DNA from: Limnephilus marmoratus
Taxonomy: Eukaryota; Arthropoda; Insecta; Trichoptera; Limnephilidae
Direction of reading: 5' to 3'
DNA: 64,000 nucleotides
Assembly (NCBI GenBank): GCA_917880885.1
Contig: OU862922.1
Span: 24,676,627-24,740,626 of the forward strand
Below, piece after piece: positions 33,526-45,689 of the stretch. A program made the position numbers and the translations under genes. The notes beneath the pieces are model-generated. The model was not told the DNA's origin. It worked only from the letters and a program-made list of their open reading frames with translations, and made no database searches. Every line of letters begins with the position of its first letter. The first letter of the stretch is position 1.

Positions 33526-34335
33526 ATCCATCGTGGGTTGGAATTCGAACGTCAGTTTACGGGAAAAAATGCGGGAACGTATGCGCGGCCCATTTCTGCC
33601 CGTTTCGTACAAATCTTAGATTTGGATTTGAGAGCAAAATATCCAACCAAACTGAATAATTATTTTTGTAATCAAAAGGTATATCAAGTATCTAGTAAGG
33701 ATGTGAGCTACTTTATTTATTTTTGCTTTAAATTATAAGATGTAGGCCATTACAGATTTTAATATTTCTGTATTTGAGAGGCGATTTGGGCAATTATTTG
33801 TGAGTACATGAAAAACAATAAAAAATTATTTTACTATATTTATCATATTATAAATATTATGAAATATAAAATAAAAAAAAACCATTTTAATTGATATAAA
33901 TTAAAAATACAAATTGCCTATTTACGGCGAAAAAAAAAGTCGTTTATATATTAAAATTACTACCCAAAAAATGCATTTTTAAGAATTTTTTATTCTTTAT
34001 TTTATTTTTCATTGTATTTTTAAAATAAATATAGTAAAATTGTTTTTAAATGTTTTTCTTTTACTCGCTAATAATTGCCTAAGTTGCCTCCAAAATCATG
34101 AAACGCTAAAATCTTGGCCTATATCTAATAATTTAAAGCAAAAATCTCTACTAGATATTTGATATATACCCTTTGATTACAAAAATAATTTTTCAGTTCG
34201 GTTGGGTATTTTGATCTCAAATCCAAATCTAAGATTTGTATGAAACGGGCAGAAATGGGCCGCGCATACGTTCTCCTTAAACTGACTTTCGAATTCCGAC
34301 CCACGATGGATCTTGCTTTATAAATCCGTAGGACA
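33513..34335. mobile_element. Large palindromic element downstream of the heat-shock-type promoter
   Basis: The segment from the TATA box onward (AAGCAAGATCCATCGTGGGT, then ATGCGCGGCCCATTTCTGCC, then AAATCTTAGATTTGGATTTG) recurs in inverted orientation ending at 34,335. The arms are about 400 bases and meet near 33,925; they are well conserved outside and diverged near the centre. The right arm stops at a TATA-like TTTATAAAGC and lacks the GAA/TTC array. The two units face each other, so transcripts from the left promoter would fold into a long hairpin. No frame longer than about 65 codons exists. Confidence 0.7.
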
Positions 34336-34439
34336 GTGATATCTAATGATTACTATCAGAAGTAGGCTCTTCCAGTTTTCTTAAAACGTCAAGTTTATAC
34401 CGCGGGAATATTCAATTTTTTTTAACAATCCACGTAATA

Positions 34440-34550
34440 TTTGCTAAAATTGGCAGCAAAGCAATCCGAGGTACTTTACATAGTGCCATACTGCGTCAAA
34501 TAGCGCTCCAGTGGTTAAATGTGTTATATTGTTTAAGTCTTGTGATCATA
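34440..34550 (+). pseudogene. Unnamed coding remnant (U2), copy 2
   Basis: The + strand reads KIGSKAIRGTL, HSAIL and ALQWLN, matching the minus-strand block at 22.0-22.1 kb. It lies about 100 bp beyond the palindromic element. The remaining protein is not readable. Confidence 0.4.
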
Positions 34551-36184
34551 CTGAGAAGTGGGAAATAAATAATTTTCCTTACTTTATTATGCTCGCCATA
34601 AAACGGTTATACACAAATGTATTACGGAGAATATTACAACTTACTGCCCCGTCGAAGGCGTATTTGTATCGAGGGCGTGGCATCACTTCATTTGTACGAC
34701 AATTCCCACCTGAAGATACGGTTGGCGTGGAATTACTTTGTTTATACAAAGATGCTAACCGGGTTCGCCAGGTCAATCATTAGATGTAGTTTTTTTAACG
34801 CGGTTTTGAAGGCACCGGGTTCTTATTTAATGTTCCATCGTAAAGTTGCAAGTATCTTAAAAAAATTATTATGTACTCACACATGAATATTGTTAGGGTA
34901 TAATTTAATAACGGCACAAGTTACTAATATAGCAGTTAAAGTTTAGGCGTAAAATAACAAATTTGATTGCTATTCACGCTTCATGCATTCATGGAAATAT
35001 AAAATTAATTATTTATCAAATAATGTTAAGGTATTGCGATTTTTGCCGGTAATTATAATAAAGATTTATTATTATTTATTGACATCAAATTTGCAAAGGT
35101 GTCCATTAAAGTAATAAACTGTTGAAAATCAATTGAATTAATTAATCGTTAGGAAACCGTGCTTTTTTCCACGACATTTTTACTAACATCAAAAGCTTTG
35201 TCCAGACTCCCGAGAGGGGTGCGATGAATGAGTTAGACAAGTGCGAACTTATCAAGCAACATTTGAACATTAATGGAACGGCCCGAATGTATTATTATGG
35301 TCACAATTGATGTTATACACTTTATTTTTACCCTTTTGACTGCTGAAAAAACATTGGGAAAGATTGGGAACTGCCTCGAACGCCGCATCAGGAGTACGGT
35401 GTGTGGACAAGGCTATGTGGATGGGGACGCAAAACACAATATTTTACGGATAATTTGGTTTCAATTTTCCCAAAAGCACATAAATTTTGGCCAATTCTGT
35501 TAGACTAATTGTACGAATCCACCAATTTTTCTGGCCAATTGCCCAGTATGATAACTACTTTCTTACAAATTGGGGCAAAACGTTCCAATTTGTTACTTTG
35601 ACCTACTGGAGACACGAAATGTTTTCGAGCAGTTTATCAAAAAATGCTAGAATGCAAGAGAACAATAATTACTCTACACATTCTTAAATTTAATTGTCTC
35701 GTATTTCCTCATCTACAATGTCTTGGCACATCTTGTTTTTGATAGTTAAAAGGATATTTAAATCCCCATAACTAATTATGTTAATGATGTCGAGAGCTGA
35801 GAATTGTTGCGTTGACCTAGAAATTAAAGACAAATAAATGATCGATCCAGAGCTCACCGCTCGCATGCTTTTGTTGCTTCTGATCGTTTTCTGTTTTAGG
35901 TATTAATAGTTCCAATAAAAGGTTTAACACTATTAAAATTAGCTAATTCATTCATTCCGTAGAATGTGCAGAAAACTATACATATCTATATATAATGGGA
36001 TGAAAAAATATATTTATAAAATCAGACGCTTCTCATTTCGACAAAATTTTGAAGCTCTATTCCCATAAGATAATTAAAGATAAGATAAATAATATAGATC
36101 AGTTTTACTTATGAAAAAAGATGGTTTGAAATACAGCAAATTAAAGAGATTACATATTATTGAACCAGATATGGATGCTAAACG
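34551..36184. other. No gene seen
   Basis: Overlapping short frames around 34,511-34,886 are on both strands at once and show no motif. The rest is AT-rich without structure that I could recognise. Confidence 0.4.
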
Positions 36185-36600
36185 AACGAACACGCTGTAG
36201 AGTCCAAGCTGCCGAAATAAGGTGCTTGAGGGGAGTGGCAGGAGTTAAGAAATGGGATCATATACCTACTCGTAAGAAAATCGATGATCCGAGGCGATCT
36301 AAACATTGAACCACTGCTACTCTTCATAGAAAAATGGCAACTAATGTGGCTTGGGCATGTACTAAAAATGTCTGATTACCGAATTCTGAGGAAAATACTG
36401 AGTGCGATTCCAGAGGGAAGACGTCTAGTGGGCCGCCCCAGACACAGTTGGGAAACGGTGTGAGGAGAGGATGGAACTGCCATGGACGGAGGCGGAACAA
36501 TCAGCACAAGACAGGGACGTATGGAGGCCTTGTCGATGCAGTGGGTCCCCGACCCGAATAGGAAAATGGGAAGATGATGTTGATATGATAATGACATATT
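36185..36600 (+). pseudogene. RTE-like LINE, C-terminal fragment
   Basis: In shifting frames the + strand reads RCRVQAAEIRCLRGVAGVKK, then LWLGHVLKMSDYR, AIPEGRRLVGRPRHSWE and a tail with DPNRK. The GHVxxM and GRPxxxW blocks are the conserved end of RTE-like LINE proteins. It is only distantly related to the two fragments at 10.6 and 20.8 kb, so it is a different family. About 120 residues, two or more frameshifts. Confidence 0.8.
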
Positions 36601-36759
36601 AGTATTTTTTACTTTTTTGTAAATGATTTTTTACGAATAATAAACACGTCGGGGCATTATCGAATACATCACTTCATCACATTCAACAATATTGTAACAT
36701 CTACGCGTCGAAACCGATCTAATGATGGGCAAGGGTAAGGACAGTTGTTGGTTTTATCT

Positions 36760-36885
36760 AAATACTTTCCAGCGGCAAAATTTCGTAAAAAAACACACTT
36801 TTTGCATTTTTTTACCCCCCCCCCCCCCCCGGTGACCACGTGTAGTATATTCCAAGACCCCCCCCCTACAGTTTTCACGTAGTAT
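36760..36885 (-). mobile_element. C-rich MITE remnant
   Basis: Contains C runs at about 36,817-36,830 and 36,860-36,867 with CACGTAGTA/CACGTGTAGTA words, like the TTA-flanked MITE at 10.8 kb in the reverse direction. The ends have decayed. Confidence 0.4.
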
Positions 36886-37162
36886 TTCATAAATATAGTT
36901 TCGAATCATTTTTTGCTAACAAAAAATAAAAAATGCATTATTTGGCTTATATTTGTCTTTATTAATACGGCGCTCGTTGCGTGACAGCAAGAGTGCATGC
37001 ATTACAAGTGGAAAAAATATTATCAAGATAAAACTTATGTCAAAATATATTGAAACCGAAACGTAATTTATGGAAACGAAAGTCTTGTTATTTTTATAAA
37101 CATTTTTCATCTCAATCATCTTCAACAAACACGTTCCCTGAACTTTTTCACTTATTTGAATG

Positions 37163-37497
37163 TACGAGGGTGGGTTTTTAAGTTTGCGGATTGGGTAAGG
37201 AGTAGAAATTAAAACCAAAATTATTTTTCCTTTTCAACATATTCACCTACTACCCTAATACATTTTTCCGATCTTTAAATTAACTTAAAGGAACTTTATA
37301 ACAGCGCGGAACTCAATTTTCTCCACATTTCACAATTTCTTCCCGATTGAAGTGTTTGGTCGATGATAGCTCAAAGACTAATGACCTAATTACGATAAAA
37401 CCCGGTGTTTATCCTAAAAATGAGTTGTTCAATTAGTACCTAATTCAGCGGTACCCCCATTAATCCCATTCCGCGAACTTAAAAACATCCCCTCGTA
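37163..37497. mobile_element. mariner-type MITE
   Basis: The inverted ends are TACGAGGGTGGGTTTTTAAG and the complement of CTTAAAAACATCCCCTCGTA, continuing GTTTGCGGA / TCCGCGAAC. TA dinucleotides at both ends fit Tc1/mariner insertion. The interior retains GCGCGGAACTCAATTTTCTCC, typical of mariner elements, but no transposase. Length 335 bp, an internally deleted copy. Confidence 0.82.
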
Positions 37498-37529
37498 GCT
37501 CGAAAAAAAACGCGGGATTTCTAGATTGA

Positions 37530-37623
37530 CTACGTGATAAAAACCTAAGTGTGACCAAGCGTGGTATTTTGATGACCCCCCCCCCCCCCTAAACAGGTCA
37601 CGTAGTTTGGGTACGTTTCCTTA
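37530..37623 (-). mobile_element. C-rich MITE remnant
   Basis: Reverse-orientation relative of the 10.8 kb MITE: CCAAGCGTGG, a C run (about 37,577-37,590), then GTCACGTAGTTTGGGTACGT at the right end. The left end is decayed. It lies 33 bp from the mariner MITE. Confidence 0.55.
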
Positions 37624-38293
37624 CTCGTATCACCATAAACAGCTACAAAATATGTGCATCCCAAACCAAGCCGCTATAAACAATTCCTAGAATTGATAAA
37701 ATCTGACGTACCTGCTCTCCGTTACGGGAACTCAAATTTACGCTTCTGAAAATTAACTTCTTAATTTATAGTTGCACTTCAGCGGCTAAAGCGTGTAGTC
37801 ATCGCGTTAGGCCAATTATCTAACTAGATTGTTTACGTGGTCAGAATAAACTAATTTTACACCGAACCAATGCTGCAGTCGATATTTCCATCTTATTCTA
37901 TATTCTACTGTTAAGAACATGCTTTGAAATCGAGTAGTCATACTCGTTAACAGGTCCACACTGTTAATTGTTTTCGTGTGTTTTCTGTTGCCTGCTTTTA
38001 TGTCTTGATCAGTTAAGAGTTAAGCAGTTTGTGAGATGTTTCCAAGATATCGATGATTGATGAGATAGAGCTCGAACTGCACGTCTTTTTGGCTAAAGCT
38101 GAAGTATGTTGTTTATTATGCTGTTTATTGATTGTATTTGATGTCGACTATCATCAAATAAATTACATTAGTAACGATGAACGCTTAATGAAGACTGTGA
38201 CTTCGTGTACCTACGTCACTTTAATTATATGAATCGCCATTTGTTTTCTGCACAACTCTTAACATAAATGAAATCGATTTACATAGTTACGCA
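37624..38293. other. No gene seen
   Basis: AT-rich spacer with no recognisable element. Confidence 0.35.
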
Positions 38294-39014
38294 TTAAGAG
38301 CGTTTAACCAGCCAGCGGACGAAAATCCACATTTCGTCGAAAGTTGTTCTTACGACCGTGCAGGGCGGTTACAACGAGAAAGATTAATTGTTCTCCGTAC
38401 CAGCTTTTTAAAATTATAACTCAATATCGAATTTATTTCAATTCAAATTTGCTTTAATTTATACCTTCATCCAAAAATGCTGAAAGGCGTGATGATAAAA
38501 CTATTAAAATAGTGTACTTTTTGTAGTTATTTTTTGATTATAAGTATTTATCATTTTTCAATAATGTCTAAATTTAATAAGAATGTTAAAAAAATCTGAA
38601 ATATATTAGTTTGTAAGTGCGCAAATAAATACACAAATGGACCAATTTTCGTCAAGAAACACATGTACGTACATATTTTTTAATGATTTTATTGAAACTA
38701 AAATTAAAATTCTAAAACATGCGTTTGCTAGACAATGTATTGATTTATTTTGCTGCATGATTATATTATTTGAAATGGGTGTGATATAATACAAAATCTT
38801 TTTTGAAAATTTAACAAATCTGCCAACGACCTAAGGAATAACCGTATTGTACTAAAAATTAAAAAAAAATCTCAAAATTTATTACACGCGAATGATAGAT
38901 AAAAGAACAATCTTTCTTAATCCATTTATAATTTTTTGTGGAAAAGAGTCAATACGTCTAAAATCTGATTTGAAAATGACATGTTTCTGGTTTTCTCTGG
39001 TAATGCCCTCTTAA
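38294..39014. mobile_element. TTAA-flanked element (family P2), copy 1
   Basis: 721 bp from TTAA to TTAA. It begins TTAAGAGCGTTTAACCAGCC and ends GGTAATGCCCTCTTAA, giving short inverted ends (TTAAGAGsG). Copies at 40,376 and 48,620 match nearly throughout. The TTAA boundaries and short ends fit piggyBac-type non-autonomous elements. The frames inside are short and not conserved. Confidence 0.75.
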
Positions 39015-39869
39015 TACAAAGTATTAGTTACAATTTTTTATTAATTAATTATCCAGATGAACCAGATAGTTTACAAAATCTTTGATATTATTTTTCCGGC
39101 GATTTCATGAACGTATGTCAGTCAAAAAATCTTGTTTCGAATGTTGAATGAAACACGTAAAATCTGACGTGAAATTCAGTGCCTTTTGAAGTTGAAATCT
39201 TGAACGTAACATGTTTGTGAATCTACATATTCGGCATGATCGCTTTTTCTGCCAAATTTGCGTGCCGGTCCATTAAGTACTCAAAATCAGTTAGCTTTTT
39301 AAATCGTACACGTTTGATAAACCGGAAAGCGTTTGCTTTCAATAAGAATGTTGATTCTTGGACCCTTGGGTTGAAAGGTGGTGCCTTTCTCGTAATTTCT
39401 GTGAGAATTATTCATCTGTTTAAGCCAGACATTAATCCCGCCCGGGATGCGCAAGAACGTTGGTGTCGCTTTTTACTCAAGTCTGAACTGTTGTTTGACT
39501 AGAAGATTAATGGTAATTTTTCCTTTTATAAATGCACATAAATCAATTCTTCTGCCGCAGTTTAAGATGAGAGAAAGCTAAGAAGAATAATTCCTCAGAT
39601 GAAGATATTATTAAACTGGTATTTTAAATTGTCTTTGAAGACTTAAACATACTTAAGTTAATAGTATTTGCACTTACTGCATTAATATAAGACGTGGCCA
39701 ATCTTCATCATTTTCACCCTTTTAACAATAAAAAATAACCAAATCTCGTACGTGGTACTTTTAAAAGTTTCGCTGAAATAATTTCCATTGCCGAATAGTT
39801 TCAGAAAAAACTCTTCAATGCAGAGTGTTAACAATTATCACATTATTTTTTTTTACCTAATGATTAAAG
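39015..39869. other. No recognised gene
   Basis: An 88-codon + frame (39,236-39,502) has ordinary composition but no family resemblance that I can see. It could be a decayed coding piece or chance. The rest is AT-rich. Confidence 0.3.
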
Positions 39870-39965
39870 CCTCAAATTGTAATATTTTAATTAAATGAAG
39901 ACGAAATTATCAGCGAATCTCAGTCGAAAACAGAAAAATCAGAAAAAAAATCAGAAATAATCACA
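39870..39965. repeat. Half copy of the 19.9 kb fold-back arm
   Basis: AAATTGTAATATTTTAATTA, AAATGAAGACGAA, TCAGCGAATCTCAGTCGAAA and AAAATCAGAAAAA match one arm of the element at 19,835-20,022. The opposite arm is missing. Confidence 0.55.
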
Positions 39966-40375
39966 ACGTAACATTAAGCCAAGACCATTAATCAATATTT
40001 AAAAAAGGAAAGGGCCAATTTTGGGCCTTTGGAGTACGCCTAAGTTTATGACTGTGGGTAATGAGTAATGACTTACTCTTTTTGAAATGAAAATGAAAAA
40101 TAAGTACTAGCTGTGTTCTGCAGGTACTGGGTTCTGTTGATACTGGCATAATTTTGCCCTGACATAGGAATAGTGCTTCCGAATCGGCAAATAGATCCTC
40201 TGGAAAGATCAGCCTACGAAGCATTCCCGCAATTTTGTTTGATTTTTCCTCAAAACAACATCTTAATTTCGTAAAATATATTATAATAAGTTTATTCAAA
40301 AACATAAAGTTACATTACTAACAGAAAATATGTTAAAATGTACATAGTGATAATTTTACATATTGTTAACTAGGC

Positions 40376-41098
40376 TTAAGAGCGTTTAACCAGCCAGCGG
40401 ACGAAAATCCACATTTCGTCGAAAGTTGTTCTTCCGATGGTGCAGGGCGGTTACAATGAGAAAGATTAATTATTCTCCGTACCAGCTTTTTTAAATTATA
40501 ACTCAATATCGAATTTATTTCAATCCAAATTAGCTTTAATTTATACCTTCATCCAAAAATGCTGAAAGGCGTGATTATAAAACTATTAAAATAGTGTACT
40601 TTTTGTAGTTATTTTTTGATTATAAATATTTATCATTTTTCAATAATGTCTAAATTTAATAAGAATGTTACAAAAATCTGAAATATATTAGTTTGTAAGT
40701 GCGCAAATAAATACACAAATGGACCAATTTTCGTCAAGAAACACATCATGTACGTACATATTTTTTAATGATTTTATTGAAACTAAAATTAAAATTCTAA
40801 TACATAACTCTGCTAGATAATGTATTGATTTATTTTACTGCATGATTACATTATTTGAAATGGGTGTGGTATAATACAAAATCTTTTTTGAAAATTTAAC
40901 AAATCTGCCAACGACCTATGGAATAACCTTATTATACTAAAAATTTAAAAAATTCTAAAAATTTATTACATAACTTCACTAGATAAAAGAACAATCTTTC
41001 GAAATCCATTTATAATTTTTTGTGGAAAAGAGTCAATACGTCTAAAAACTTTTTTGAAAATGACGTATTTCCGGCTTTCTCTGGTAATGCCCTCTTAA
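40376..41098. mobile_element. TTAA-flanked element (family P2), copy 2
   Basis: 723 bp, TTAA at both ends, same orientation as copy 1 about 2.08 kb upstream and almost identical to it. The close direct pair could recombine or move as a composite. Confidence 0.78.
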
Positions 41099-41504
41099 GT
41101 CTATGGGATATGTGTTCATTATTTCTTTGTGTTAACTTTTATATTTTATTTTTTTTCATATTTTCTCTGCGATTTTTAAGGTGAAATTTAAAAATTGTTA
41201 TTTATATTTCTGATACTTTCTGGTAATATAATATTTAAAATCACTAAACACGACGTATTACAGTTATGTTGTTGTGTATTTGTCCTAGAGTGGATTATAA
41301 TTTTTATTTCTTTATGTGTTTCTTTAACAACCTTTAATAATAATTCATCATTTTGAAAAAGCAGGGGGTTTATTTTGTGGCTTCCATGAAATTAGCAGAC
41401 CTTTCATATCCTCACACTTTCTGCCTAGCATATACGTATACGTATGTGAATATTGCACTTAAACAAGAGAAGACGATATTATAATGTGGTATTGGTCTTC
41501 AAAC
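41099..41504. other. No gene seen
   Basis: AT-rich spacer; nothing recognised. Confidence 0.35.
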
Positions 41505-41575
41505 TAGCAGTTAAAGACCCGCTCCGCAGGTTTTTACTGCTAGGCCCTGCGGGCGGCTTTTCGTTCTTCGCCCGG
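41505..41575. repeat. GC-rich hairpin next to the SINE-like element
   Basis: CCGCAGG (about 41,524-41,530) pairs with CCTGCGG (about 41,545-41,552) around TTTTTACTGCTAGG. The patch is GC-rich in an AT-rich setting and ends at a poly-T run, so it may be the 3' end of a further retroposon on the minus strand. Confidence 0.4.
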
Positions 41576-41945
41576 TTTTTTTTTTTTTTTTTTTTTACGC
41601 GAGCTCCACACAGGAGGCTCTGAGGAAAATAATTCCCTCAGGGCCTATGTCATCTTTGGGGATGCTGTGTGGAGGTTTTTTTTTAAGGAAAGGAAGGAGG
41701 GGAGAGTTCTGGGAAGGAAGAGGGTTTAAGGGGTGGGTAGGAATCTGGGGTTCAGTGTGTCCTGGTCATCCGCCTCCAAGACCTAGACAAACCTCACCCC
41801 ATGAACCCGGGCACCCCTGCTAAATCACCAAACGTAGCGAACCACTTGGGGTGACCAATGGCAGAGGTGTTGGTTATCCAATAAAGGTTCCCGGGGCGGC
41901 GGTACCCATTCCCGCCTCCCAATTTGTTAGTGTTTTTTTTTAGTT
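41576..41945 (-). mobile_element. SINE-like element (body B + tail T), copy 1
   Basis: Read on the minus strand from about 41,940: GGAGGCGGGAATGGGTACCG, CGCCCCGGGAACC, CCAAGTGGTTCGCTACG, GGTGCCCGGGTTCATGGGG, the TTCCTTCCCAGAACT block, then tail T with both hairpins intact, ending in a poly-A run (poly-T on +). There is no RT. It shares only the tail with the LINE at 60 kb. Copies are at 45,690, 52,990 and 61,292. This is the uninterrupted reference for the hAT insertion at 61,320. Confidence 0.75.
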
Positions 41946-41962
41946 AATTAATTTTCAATTTT

Positions 41963-42007
41963 CAACACTAACCGAAATTAATTTTCAATTAATTTCGGTT
42001 AGTGTTG
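41963..42007. other. Perfect 21-bp-arm hairpin
   Basis: Arms of 21 bases (CAACACTAACCGAAATTAAT and one more base, with its exact complement) are separated by three bases (TTC). It lies immediately upstream of the SINE-like element's 5' side. No Pol III or terminator context is evident; it may be a miniature palindromic element. Confidence 0.65.
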
Positions 42008-42239
42008 GTGACTATTTTATAAATCCAATAGGAACTAGTTCCAAAAATTACCCGTTCCTCAGATCATTAGGATCCATATCCTCGTATAGCTAGTCACCGG
42101 AACAAAGTAACCGGGATGGGCAATGACGTCATATGTAATATATAGCTGCGTGATATAACATACAACTAAGTACTACCGTAAATCTTTCCATTTCCGGAGA
42201 GATACCTACTACAAATTCACTAATTCGTAGTACTTATAC

Positions 42240-42690
42240 CTAGGGGGGCACGTCGCTATGCGACCTGCTAACGGAAGTAGCGCCATCTATGGAGGAATTT
42301 TGTAATTCGAAACCGAATTACAAAGGTAGCTTGGTTTGAAATTCCACGTACACAGATGTTATTTGTGACGCGGCGCGTATGGCGTGGCGTCAGACATGCA
42401 ATTGAAACCGGGTTCTGAAATTCAACCACGCAGACGCGCTACCCTATTAATACTGTTCGATTCTCATCACTATTTAAGCTACCGCGTTTTTGCGCCCATC
42501 CAGCCCACACCTAAAGATCATTGTGCAGAGGCGATTAATGTCTCTGGAACATCGCTGTATGGAGTACCTACGTCGATGCTCCGGAACAATGCTAAGGCTG
42601 GTCTCTTAGCGTCATCTGCCCCCATAACAAACCCATTACACAAATTCCTAGCATTCCGCCGATGTCAATAGTCGATCGATAATACTATCG
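42240..42690 (+). other. GC-richer island with a 95-codon frame
   Basis: 42,384-42,671 is open for 95 codons, starting at a GTG and not an ATG, with no recognised motif. The base composition is more balanced than its surroundings. It may be a decayed exon or an old retroposed fragment. I give it little weight as a gene. Confidence 0.2.
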
Positions 42691-43059
42691 TGCTTGGTGT
42701 CTGGAACAATAATCTTAGCTATTTAATCATATATAATAATTCTTCTAAAACAGTTTCTAAATAAATTCCTCTATTGTGTAGATTGTAGGAAGGTAATTGA
42801 AAGGGGTTATATTTATGAAATTCAGTCCTGTGCATTGTAATTTATTAACTCACATAGGTCTCATCGAAATCGTTGTGTCTCCTTTACTGCCATGGTTAGA
42901 AATGTGATCTAAGCGGTGTTAGAAAGAGAAAACAACGCGCTAAATTTAAGAGTTAACAAAAACAAAATTAAATGTAGGTACAACCTTTTATGAAACTAAA
43001 GTTTTCGATCGCAATTTGAAAAAAAAAATACTGAAACTTTGGGAATTGTTTATTAATCA
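42691..43059. other. No gene seen
   Basis: AT-rich, no recognised element. Confidence 0.35.
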
Positions 43060-43320
43060 TTTTTACACGGAGCGACAAAAAAGTGAGTTACCGATAATGT
43101 TTATAATACATTTGCCTAATAAAATGTGTGTGCGTTTTTTTTCTTTATCACTAGTAATTTTAGTTGAAAAATTATATGTTTATTTTGAATTATAAAATTT
43201 GAAAGCCTATTTTATCCCCTTTCAAAAACAGTCTTTCGTTTTCGGATGCGTTCAGAAATACTCCATTTATTTGAATTTTATGTCAACGCCGAAATTCTTT
43301 GACCTAAAAACTAAACCTCC
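43060..43320 (-). repeat. Repeat R5 copy
   Basis: The complement matches 14,760-15,060: AAATGGAGTATTTCTGAACG, GAAAGGGGATAAAATAGGC, TCAACTAAAATTACTAGTGA and ACTCACTTTTTTGTCG. Non-coding. Confidence 0.55.
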
Positions 43321-45689
43321 ATGTAAAAGTGATAATATGCTAAGCGAGAAGTTGATTTCTTGATTTGACTTGTTAATATTTTAAATTTAAAGCAGATATT
43401 CTGCTTGTACCTCTATCTCACTGAAAACTCGCGAACGGTGCACTGTTTAGTTCTGAAACAGTTTAAAAGCTAAACCCATGTTCCCAAGTCCTTCATTGTC
43501 ATTTATTTCTTTTTCTTCCTCCTTTCCTTGAAAGTCCCTACAAAAGGAAAAGAAGAAGATGTTTTCATACGTGGAACCCATCTACAATCTACAATATTGG
43601 CACCAAAATTTAAAATTACCTTCTTGTAAGAGTTGAAAAATCGCAGTGACATCGGTCACATCTCGCCATTGAAATCTCGCTATTAATCTCATAAAATACT
43701 AATTAATGAACCCCAAAGTGTCGGTAATTGTGATCAAGTTGTGCCGTTATTGAAGTGAGGAGTAGCCATCACCAAGATCGGTCCAGAAAAAGCGGATGAA
43801 CCCATCAAAAGGTAGGGTCTTATCCTTTAAATTTGCCATTTCCAGTGATTGAGTTAAAAACGCAGTCAATTATTTTGTTGTCGCAAAATTCGGATGTACA
43901 GTCCACATATTTCTCGTGTCACGACATTGGTCGTGACAGTGCCCTGCTTTTGAATTTCTGTTTGACAATTTAATTAACCAAATCAACTATTTTCACGTAG
44001 AAATATAATTTCAATCATTACCTATGGAGCTTTAAATTATTAATTTTAAGTCCAGGACATATTATTGATTGTTCAATAATAAAAGAGTGCTTTTTGGCTT
44101 CATAATTATTAATATTTCCAGAATCGTGAGTAAGCCATCTTTTTGCAAATTTGGTTATCAATCCATTGCCCAGAGGCGGTGAGCTTCAATTTGATCACTG
44201 GTTTAGTGGAATTCGTGTAGTGCACAATGAGGTTATAAACCTCAATGGTAGTGCATAATTCCGTTCATCTTCTACAGCGAGCATGTAATCATTTTGGCTT
44301 TATTTGGTTCGCATAACATCACGACATGGCAAAAACCGATCATTTGCCCCAAGGCTCGTGTTATTATTATTTTTTCCTTGATTTGCTCAATTTTTTCGTA
44401 TCTAATTGTAAATTTTAAGTCTCATTGGCCACGCAGATATTGAAAAATATTGTTAATGCGAACTGAAAAGCAGAGAACGTTCAAGAAAATTACGTAGGGT
44501 AGAACAATGATGAAATACTTAACGCCGTTTGGAAGTTTATCTTTTATTTTGCATGTTATTCATTAAGTTTGCTTAGTTAACATTTAGAGTTTTCGCGCTA
44601 AAATATCTCAAATCAAGCTGAACCTTGTTATCTGTTAATTGTGCTGGGCAATCGTTTTGAAAATATGTGTAAATTCCAAAATTATACACCAAAAATTATC
44701 TTTTGGAAGATAATTCCTAAAACAATGCAAATTACTAGTAGCAGGGGGAATGAAATAGTAAACTCGGACCCAAACAATCCCAAGTATACTTGCATTACGG
44801 TCTAAAATCTATCGTCTATAAATCTACTTAACTCAGTTTATCCAAATTTATTTAAAGTGTTCTCAATATTCAATCTTCTATTTGTATATACTGTTTTTCA
44901 CAATCTTTTGGTATCTATCAAAGCATTTCCAGTTTATCGCAATCTAATCGCCTTTGATATTTCTATTTATTGTTAGTTTCCTCTACAAATTTGTACCTTG
45001 CTTTGGATTGTGTAGTCTTTTATTGATTGGCAATTGAATGGTTTCAGATAAATGTTTCTCCGTGTTTCGTCCAATTAGCAGCTTGCTACTTGCTACCACT
45101 CCTTTAGACCGTTAGCCTTGTCAATTCCTGACGCAGTATCTGCGTTTGGAAATAATGCAGGATACAAATACCGTTTGGTGGTAATAATTCTCAATTAATC
45201 GTAACCACAGCCTAATTGCGTCGGGATAAGTTAACAATAATAGCTATAATCAGCTGAATGTACAGAAATACGATGGTAAACGTGGCAGGTTAAAGATCAA
45301 ACTAGGCCTCCACACTTTATAGCTCAATGAAAATGAATGTTTCTTAAATTGGATAAGGATTAATGAAACAATCATCCGTGCAGTAAACCAAGTGAGCGAG
45401 AGTACTTTGATGTTACATTTAAAAAAAATGTTTTTTGAAGCAAAAAGAAACTCGCTCTTTCTATCTTGAAATATACCGTTTAACTGACAGTAAAATAGAC
45501 AAGGCGGTTATAAAAAAAGAGTACCTACTTAAACCCAGAGGATGCCAGTGAGTTACCATTACTAAAATATATTTTTTCATTAAATTATTTGTAGAAGGGT
45601 CTTTTGCCAATGTTGAGACTATGTATTTTTTTTTTTAATTTTTATTATTTAAGTATTTTCGTGATGAAAACGCCTACAAATTCAGGTAG
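43321..45689. other. Longest stretch without a recognised feature
   Basis: About 2.4 kb with no frame above 60 codons. A small hairpin GTCACGACATTGGTCGTGAC lies near 43,918-43,937. It may hold old repeats or unique intergenic or intronic DNA. Confidence 0.45.

Noticed and set aside
34511..34886. Overlapping frames of 65-90 codons on both strands
   Set aside because: Mutually overlapping, no motif, no support from repeats elsewhere apart from the short U2 block upstream.
38606..38794. 62-codon minus-strand frame in the TTAA element
   Set aside because: Not preserved in the other two copies.
42384..42671. 95-codon frame as a gene
   Set aside because: It begins at GTG, not usable as a normal eukaryotic start, and has no recognisable domain; listed only as a GC-richer island.
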